A DNA stretch of 64,000 bases from an uncultured Lachnospiraceae bacterium (lineage in GTDB: Bacteria; Bacillota; Clostridia; Lachnospirales; Lachnospiraceae). Position 1 is the first letter of the stretch; every line of letters starts with the position of its first letter. Shown in pieces: positions 58,665 to 64,000 of the stretch. Below the pieces are notes generated by a model that was given only the letters and a program-made list of their open reading frames with translations, was not told the origin of the DNA and searched no databases. The stretch spans positions 1-64,000 of the forward strand of contig CADANF010000017.1 of the NCBI GenBank assembly GCA_902789175.1, given 5' to 3'. Position numbers and translations under genes: made by a program.

Positions 58665-60404
58665 TTAAAAATTAGACAATACCTTTAATAAATTTTTCTT
58701 AAGCCATCTAATTTGTAATCGCTGTATTTCATCCCAATTGTTTTCATTATCATATATATTTTCTATCTTTTTAATTAACTGCTTTAATGCAACAAATTCT
58801 GCTTCGACAAAATCATTAATGAATTTATCATCATAAACATTTAATATTAAACCTCTAAAATCGTCCAGTTGCTTTGCATTACATACTGATAGCATTCTCG
58901 CTATATTATCAATATTATATTTACTTAGAAATTTTCCGTCTATTATATACCTATCTCTATTTCTAATAATTTCAAAATCTATTTTTGATATTTCATCAGG
59001 GCTGAATGTTACAATTTTATTCTCTTTATATTCAAAGGTTTTCTTTAATTTATCTATATATTCTTCATATTGCTTCATTGTTTGATTATTTTCAAAATCT
59101 ACAAATGTGTGACCAAACAAGAAATCAATACATCTGTCTTTTGGCACGTCTCTTTCCCTTGCATTTCTGAGCATTAGTTCCAATGATTTTTTACTATCAA
59201 ATCCAATAATTCCCCCTACAACAATTGTACAATAAGCAATTCTGCAATATGCATATGCATTGATATCTTCAGGATTTTCAAGTCTTTTTTCAATACTTGA
59301 TAACGCATTGTACACTTCTGTTTCTGGTCTTACATAATATGTATTTATGATATTTAAATCAATATCATTACGCATATTTTCATTAAAAAATCTGAATTCT
59401 TTATATTCTTTATAGGTCTTACCAACAATCTTTAAGTCTAATTTTTGATATCTAATATAATCATATGCAAACCTAAAAACCGGTAAATCTATATTTCCAA
59501 GTTTAGTGGAAAGGCATTCTGTTCCTTCCCATTCAGGAAATTTATCTTGTTTGGAATTTATATTTCCTGAAAAATATATATTTCCTAGAAATAAACACAA
59601 ATAAAATTCATCCATAAAAATATCATTCTGAATCTTTGAAAATAACTCCGTTGTTTTTTGCATCGCAAAAATAAAAGATCTCAAATTATTCTTACAAATT
59701 ACTTCTACTATATTTGAAATTTCTAATATTTGTTTTTCATCTATAATTCTATTTATAATTTGATTATTATACTTCTTAATTATTTCTTCAATTGCTGCTT
59801 CATAATCATTTTTAAAAACAATAGTATCACTTATAGTTTTTTCTTTAATACGTAAATATTTATTATTACTTGATGAATCATTTTTATTTATTTCCTTTAT
59901 CTCGTCTTCATTTGCTACAAGTAATACTTTAACTTTATCCCGTTCAACCAAATTATTTACAAATCCTAAAATTTCTGATATATCAATTCCAGAACGCTCA
60001 ACGTCTTCTAATATTACTAATTTATTTGTTAAATCTGCTGCTTTGTATAATCTTTTTAAATCCTCATCAGAAACATCCATATTTAATCCAATAGTACTTA
60101 CAGCTTTCTTAACAATAGTTTTGGCGACTATTTTTCCAGCCACACCTATTTCTGAACTATCATCAGAAAAATGTGGTAGCCTTAATTCCATATAAATGCT
60201 TTTACTTATTTCAGAAACATCTTTTAATCCATATATTGAAACTACGATTGCAGTTGCCCCTTTTTCCTTAAAAAAAGTCATCAACTCTCTTTTAATATAA
60301 TGAGACTTTCCTGCTCCCCATTCCCCTGTTAACATTATAGCAGTATTAGTTTTGTCATTTTTCAAATAATTATAAATATAATCGTTTAGCTCCTGTATTT
60401 TCAT
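58665..60404 (-). CDS. KAP-family P-loop NTPase
   Basis: A 579-aa predicted NTPase. The N-terminal P-loop GEWGAGKSHY is the KAP-type Walker A, LVILEDVERSGID the Walker B, and LLVANEDEIKEI a sensor-like strand; the C-terminal ~350 residues are helical. No membrane helices, unlike many KAP proteins. The ATG at 60404 follows GAGGGAAAG; a TTG further upstream is ignored. It lies between the hsdS remnant and hsdR. KAP NTPases recur in phage-defence loci, so a defence role within or beside the restriction system is likely but unproven. Confidence 0.78.
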   Translation of the reverse strand: MKIQELNDYIYNYLKNDKTNTAIMLTGEWGAGKSHYIKRELMTFFKEKGATAIVVSIYGLKDVSEISKSIYMELRLPHFSDDSSEIGVAGKIVAKTIVKKAVSTIGLNMDVSDEDLKRLYKAADLTNKLVILEDVERSGIDISEILGFVNNLVERDKVKVLLVANEDEIKEINKNDSSSNNKYLRIKEKTISDTIVFKNDYEAAIEEIIKKYNNQIINRIIDEKQILEISNIVEVICKNNLRSFIFAMQKTTELFSKIQNDIFMDEFYLCLFLGNIYFSGNINSKQDKFPEWEGTECLSTKLGNIDLPVFRFAYDYIRYQKLDLKIVGKTYKEYKEFRFFNENMRNDIDLNIINTYYVRPETEVYNALSSIEKRLENPEDINAYAYCRIAYCTIVVGGIIGFDSKKSLELMLRNARERDVPKDRCIDFLFGHTFVDFENNQTMKQYEEYIDKLKKTFEYKENKIVTFSPDEISKIDFEIIRNRDRYIIDGKFLSKYNIDNIARMLSVCNAKQLDDFRGLILNVYDDKFINDFVEAEFVALKQLIKKIENIYDNENNWDEIQRLQIRWLKKNLLKVLSNF

Positions 60405-60514
60405 CTTTCCCTCACTTTTTTCTAATATATTTTGAATCTGATTAACATTCTTAAGTAGCAACTATATCTCAAAATATTCTCATCCAGCGTAATTTTCCCT
60501 TTTGAATTTAGTAG

Positions 60515-61095
60515 TCACTCATGCTTCAACGATTTTGCTGAATTCAGCAAAATCGTATGATACGCTTCTACAATTTTTTCCTTTAACCGTATGGATTTGT
60601 ATACGGTTAAAATCATCTTCGCAACTTTTGATTTGTCGACTTGTTTTACAAAATCTGTTCATCAATTCCCACATCAATAATCTGTTTATTATGGAACATA
60701 TTTCTATTAAGCGTTGGCACACCAGTCCCCTCAACAAATCTTGTTAAATCAAATAGCTCTAGCAAATAAGCCAAATATATAACATTATTTCCATGAGTAT
60801 CCACTGAAAATAATGATGTATTTAATGGCCAATAATCACCTTCTGTATAGAATACTTTACCAATAGTTCCTGATCTTCCGGTAATTACTCCGCCTCCCTG
60901 TATTTTTGCAACATCATGATGATCCAAAGCACCATTAGATCCATACACTGGCACGGCACCATTCTGTTGTCTATCTTGCACCGGTAAGTCAAAGCCCCTT
61001 TGCATTTTAACTACGTTAATAAACTCTGTAGTCGGTCTATTATGCGTATTATAGATAGGATTACCAAACATCTCGACAAATCGGGCTTTGATAAG
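60515..61095 (-). pseudogene. hsdS: hsdS 3' part: second target-recognition domain, frameshifted
   Basis: The frame opens LIKARFVEMFGNPIYNTHNRPTTEF, the standard HsdS linker and start of the second recognition domain, then runs QRGFDLPVQDRQQNGAVPVYGSNGALDHH and GRSGTIGKVFYTEGDYWPLNTSLF. It stops at DEQIL. In another frame TDFVKQVDKSKVAKMILTVYK follows, the usual HsdS end, up to a stop at 60515. The link to the first recognition domain is also out of frame. Two frameshifts make it non-functional unless rescued. A 28-bp palindrome lies in its last codons. Confidence 0.8.
60529..60556. repeat. Perfect 28-bp palindrome in the hsdS tail
   Basis: ACGATTTTGCTGAA is followed directly by its reverse complement. 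On the - strand it encodes TILLNSAKS, the last residues of the old hsdS frame. A second hairpin (TTAACCGTAT/ATACGGTTAA) lies at about 60583-60611. They might act as terminators or as recombination sites. Confidence 0.85.
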
Positions 61096-62357
61096 TTAAT
61101 ATTTTTCAACATAAATAATATTTTTACTATACTTTTCTGCTCTTTAAAACTAGGTAATTCTAATAAAGCATCTGTAAGGTTTCCAAGCTTAATGTACTTT
61201 ATAACTCCACCAATGGCCTGTCGACGCAGTTCCTCAACATATCTCTCCATAAATAAATATAAGTAGGGCATAAATAGCTTCCCATTACTGTTATCTTCAA
61301 TAATATAGGTCCTCTGATATGCATCAAATTTCCCATTATAATACTTTACATTTAAATCACCATTTCCCGCTACAAGAACACATTCACAGTCATATGAATA
61401 TGACGAAATCCTAAGTGGTTCTCTCGAACATGTAAAAAAAGGATATGCACCATCTTCTGATGAAGCATTTGCATCAAGCTTACCTGTTCTTATCTTTGTA
61501 ATATTTCCAACTTTTACTCTCATATCATCCCTACAAATCTCAATTTCATTTAATTGTTTTGCATTTTGTGATGTTATAACAGACTTTCCGGTTTCTTTCT
61601 CAATTTCTCTACGTGCATTTCCAGCAACGCGTCCGCCTTTTCTAGCAACTAACTGATTTTCTTCTAATCCATTTGGATTTTCACTTTTTGTTAATTCTGT
61701 TGTGGTTGCTTCAGCAAGCATATTCAACGCCAGTTCCAACGTTGACATATTGTCCCTAAGATTCTCTTTCTTTAAGCCTTTAAGCTTTTTATACTGCCTT
61801 GTACTCATGCCTGCCCAAGCACGTGTGACTTCATCTGTTAGGATTGCATATTCCTTACCTTGTTCAACCCCGTGTGATTTCCACTGATCTGTAAGTTCTT
61901 TTCTAGCACGAATAGTTTGAAGCCTCTGATTGATCCAATCCGCATCATATCCAAGTCTTGCATATGTTTCCAAAGCTCGCTCTATTGTAAGTTCTGGATC
62001 AATTGTTTCTTCTATTCTTTCACGACCAACCTGTGCCAACCACACCTTAAAGGGTTCCGCTTTCTTTGATGGTACTGATTGAATAATACGTAACAGCTGT
62101 TCGGTATTAGCCACATCCGTCAATCTTTTCTTCCCGTCTTGTGCAGTCATTTTCAACTGGTGACAATTTGTCACCAGTTGACTTCCCTCTTCATTTAACC
62201 TTTGTTTTAACTTATTCCAATACTTTCTGGATTTTTGATAATCAATTTGTTCTGTTAACACACCTACCACATCAACAATTGAAAAATACCATTCTTCTTC
62301 ATCTTCAACCCACGCCGTTCTTATAGGCTGATTTTCAAACAACTGTATATTATCCAT
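61011..62357 (-). CDS. BRO-N/antirepressor-like protein fused to the first half of HsdS
   Basis: One 448-codon frame. Residues ~5-275 form a BRO-N/DinD-like protein (EDEEEWYFSIVDVVGVL, VANTEQLLRIIQSVPSKKAEPFKVWLAQVG, ending GKSVITSQNAKQLN), a type frequent in type I restriction loci. Without a stop it passes into an HsdS target-recognition domain (KIRTGKLDANASSEDGAYPFFTCSREPLRISSY, LVAGNGDLNVKYYNGKFDAYQRTY). An internal ATG at 61523 with AGGGATG upstream could start HsdS alone. After IVKIL the linker is shortened and shifts frame, so the second recognition domain is lost. The start at 62357 follows GGAGG. Confidence 0.82.
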   Translation of the reverse strand: MDNIQLFENQPIRTAWVEDEEEWYFSIVDVVGVLTEQIDYQKSRKYWNKLKQRLNEEGSQLVTNCHQLKMTAQDGKKRLTDVANTEQLLRIIQSVPSKKAEPFKVWLAQVGRERIEETIDPELTIERALETYARLGYDADWINQRLQTIRARKELTDQWKSHGVEQGKEYAILTDEVTRAWAGMSTRQYKKLKGLKKENLRDNMSTLELALNMLAEATTTELTKSENPNGLEENQLVARKGGRVAGNARREIEKETGKSVITSQNAKQLNEIEICRDDMRVKVGNITKIRTGKLDANASSEDGAYPFFTCSREPLRISSYSYDCECVLVAGNGDLNVKYYNGKFDAYQRTYIIEDNSNGKLFMPYLYLFMERYVEELRRQAIGGVIKYIKLGNLTDALLELPSFKEQKSIVKILFMLKNINLSKPDLSRCLVILSIIRIIDRLQSLLT

Positions 62358-62379
62358 TATGCTTTCCTCCATACCTTCC

Positions 62380-63348
62380 CTATGCAATATACTTTCTATG
62401 TGAATTCTTCACATTGTTCTGATTAACCACGGCATATTGCATAGTTGTATCTATCTGCGAGTGTCCCAATACTTTCTGCACCTGTTCTATAGGCATTCCT
62501 TTATCAATAGCTCTTGTAGCCATAGTTCTTCTAAACTTATGCGGATGTATTCTTGATATATTTAACTTTCTTCCCAATTCCCTAAGCCGTATTTCCACTC
62601 CACTTATCTTTAATCTGTCAAATGGAGCATCTAACGACACAAACAAAGCGGGATTGGAATCATTTCTACTTGCTATATAATTCTGGAGATGAAGTTTTGA
62701 TTTTGCATCAAAATAGACTCTGCGTTCCTTATCTCCCTTTCCATAAACCACACATTCTCTCTCTTCAAAATTAATATCAGCTATATTTAAATGAACCAGT
62801 TCTCCAACCCTCATGCCTGTAGAATACAGAAGATCTATGATAGCCACATCTCTTAGTACTTCGCAGCTATCCCTCAGCCGTTCTATATCCTCATCGGAAA
62901 TAACTTCCTTTACTACAGTTTTTGTCTTTATCTTATGAATTCTTCTTATCGGGCTTTTTAATATATGGTCTTCTTCCTCCAGCCAGGAAAAGAAACTGGA
63001 AATGTTCCTTCGTATATTATCTAACGTGGTTTTCCCGCAATCATTTCTCTTTTGATACTCAGATAAATATTCTCTTATTTCTTCAGTAGATATTTTACGC
63101 ACAGGTGTGGTTATTTTATTTAACATGCATTCTATTGTTGACCTGTAATAGGCTATTGTTCTCTCTGAACACCCCTCAATCTTTTTTGCATGAATAAACA
63201 TTTCTAAGTATTCTTTATTTTGAGCCGGTTCTGGAGTATGCTCCGCTTCAACAAATCTTTTGAGCAGAACCTCCTGCAATTTCTTAAGCTGCATAACTGA
63301 AAGATCCTCAGCCATGTCATTTAATATTTCAAATACTATTTCTTTCAT
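62380..63348 (-). CDS. Tyrosine recombinase (XerC/D-like), hsdS-associated
   Basis: A 322-aa site-specific recombinase: a SAM-like N-terminal core-binding domain (about 65-165) and the catalytic domain with R in STGMRVGELV, K in VYGKGDKERRV, HxxR in HPHKFRRTMAT, H in LGHSQIDTT and the nucleophile Y in MQYAVVNQ. CGGAGG precedes the ATG. Recombinases of this kind sit beside hsdS genes and invert or swap recognition domains to vary specificity. Its stop overlaps the leader of the next gene. A second hsdS copy to recombine with is not in the window. Confidence 0.92.
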   Translation of the reverse strand: MKEIVFEILNDMAEDLSVMQLKKLQEVLLKRFVEAEHTPEPAQNKEYLEMFIHAKKIEGCSERTIAYYRSTIECMLNKITTPVRKISTEEIREYLSEYQKRNDCGKTTLDNIRRNISSFFSWLEEEDHILKSPIRRIHKIKTKTVVKEVISDEDIERLRDSCEVLRDVAIIDLLYSTGMRVGELVHLNIADINFEERECVVYGKGDKERRVYFDAKSKLHLQNYIASRNDSNPALFVSLDAPFDRLKISGVEIRLRELGRKLNISRIHPHKFRRTMATRAIDKGMPIEQVQKVLGHSQIDTTMQYAVVNQNNVKNSHRKYIA

Positions 63349-63403
63349 GTGATATACCTCCGTTTTTGAGGAAGTATATCACCTTTAACATTTATAACCC
63401 GTA

Positions 63404-63985
63404 TTACAGATTATAAGTTAAATCTCTTAATCGGGAAAAAATATACGGTATATCATCATTTACAAACATTTCTTGAAGATGATTATTAAGTTCTTGTTTA
63501 CTATTTGAATTCATAATCCATTTAGCAACATTTTCTATCTCTTTGTCAGATAGATTAGAATATCTGCGCTTATCTTCAACAAGTCTAGTTCTTATAGTAT
63601 TCTTAAGCCAATTTAGCTTAACCTCATTGCACTCCCTTATATCTGGCATTAAAAACACCTTATAACCTTTTTTCTTTTTATCCCTAACAAAAGTCTCATA
63701 ACCCTTATCTTTTGAAATAATATAATAATCCGCTCTTAAATCTGCCATTACTCCACTCGCATCTTCCATCAATATAATATCAAGAGCATTTTTACTATTA
63801 TCTCTTATCTTTTTATAATAAAAATGAGCTACAGACTCCATAATTCTTCTATGGAGTCCAAATGTCATTCTACTGTGACTTTCACTGTAATAAATATATA
63901 CAGCATCATTTCTAGTCAACTTACCTAAGCCATCCAATCCACCCGTATCAACATTTTCATAATCTACAAAAAATACCCTCTCCAC
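63404..63985 (-). CDS. PIN-like domain protein
   Basis: A 193-aa protein starting ERVFFVDYENVDTGGLDGLGKL from a GTG codon with AAAGGAGAG upstream. The acidic VDYENV start, ALDIILMEDASGVMADLRADYYIISKDKGYETFV and the helical C-terminus match the PIN-like nuclease group common in defence islands. Asp8/Glu10, D86-type and D112-type acidic residues could bind metal. It lies 55 bases upstream of the recombinase gene and next to the right edge, with hsdM possibly beyond it. RNA cleavage is inferred from fold only. Confidence 0.72.
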   Translation of the reverse strand: MERVFFVDYENVDTGGLDGLGKLTRNDAVYIYYSESHSRMTFGLHRRIMESVAHFYYKKIRDNSKNALDIILMEDASGVMADLRADYYIISKDKGYETFVRDKKKKGYKVFLMPDIRECNEVKLNWLKNTIRTRLVEDKRRYSNLSDKEIENVAKWIMNSNSKQELNNHLQEMFVNDDIPYIFSRLRDLTYNL

Positions 63986-64000
63986 TTTTACTCTCCTTTA

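Overview
The window is AT-rich, has mostly clean Shine-Dalgarno sites (AGGAGG-like), and carries gene families typical of anaerobic gut or rumen Firmicutes. The best fit is a member of the Lachnospiraceae (Butyrivibrio/Roseburia/Lachnospira-like). This is inferred from the gene content: a carboxyspermidine-type polyamine operon, UgpC/MsmX-type ATPase with the helical insertion usual in that family, YesM/YesN sugar sensing, a QTGD-type sorting signal, and a GH53 galactanase with a CBM61-like tail. Almost every gene is on the - strand. No rRNA, tRNA or CRISPR array was seen.

Layout. 0-4.6 kb: an unknown protein, a MITE-like repeat and a very large secreted GH16 glucanase with four CBM4/9-like modules. 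4.7-6.1 kb: an alpha/beta hydrolase and RidA. 6.2-13.2 kb: a six-gene polyamine operon (speA-speE-carboxynorspermidine dehydrogenase-nspC-aguA-aguB) behind a long structured leader that ends in an intrinsic terminator, so attenuation or a riboswitch is likely. 13.8-20.9 kb: an accessory patch with a membrane protein, an IS1182-type transposase scrap, a decayed PqqD/ABC peptide-export locus, a 40-bp perfect palindrome, a 51-codon peptide gene, a GNAT enzyme and a regulator with two copies of an XRE helix-turn-helix. 20.9-22.3 kb: lrgAB and a repeat-rich spacer. 22.4-31.8 kb: a ChvE/GguAB-type sugar ABC transporter with a complete sensing operon (membrane-anchored sugar-binding protein, YesM-like kinase, YesN-like regulator, second sugar-binding lipoprotein). 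31.8-35.4 kb: queC, a Ni/Co ECF transporter (cbiO, cbiQ, cbiMN fusion) and a CsoR/RcnR-type metal sensor.

35.5-38.4 kb: an iron-type solute-binding lipoprotein followed by an in-frame chimera in which the first ~130 residues of a sensor kinase run into an ABC ATPase that has lost its Walker A. 38.5-40.4 kb: GH53 endo-galactanase. 40.5-42.4 kb: an Lsa-like ABC-F gene behind an antibiotic-type attenuator with a four-residue leader peptide, MRIR. 42.5-45.8 kb: a MacB/FtsX-type ABC exporter with a short first ORF. 46.2-55.2 kb: housekeeping and envelope genes (U32-like protein, M42 peptidase, LemA plus DUF3137 behind a yybP-ykoY-type Mn riboswitch, serine dehydratase, PAP2, a CAP-domain wall protein, NUDIX). 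55.2-64 kb: a defence island with HsdR, a KAP-type P-loop NTPase, a broken hsdS, a BRO-N/HsdS fusion, a tyrosine recombinase and a PIN-like protein; no hsdM is inside the window.

Two themes recur. Several accessory genes are deletion joints (kinase::ATPase, the second ABC gene, the transposase, the HsdS linker). Three genes between 48.3 and 53.0 kb have their 3' end, including the stop codon, copied just downstream. The most informative regulatory finds are the MRIR/ABC-F attenuator, the polyamine leader and the Mn-riboswitch in front of DUF3137-lemA. All functional calls come from reading motifs by eye; no database search or folding program was run.
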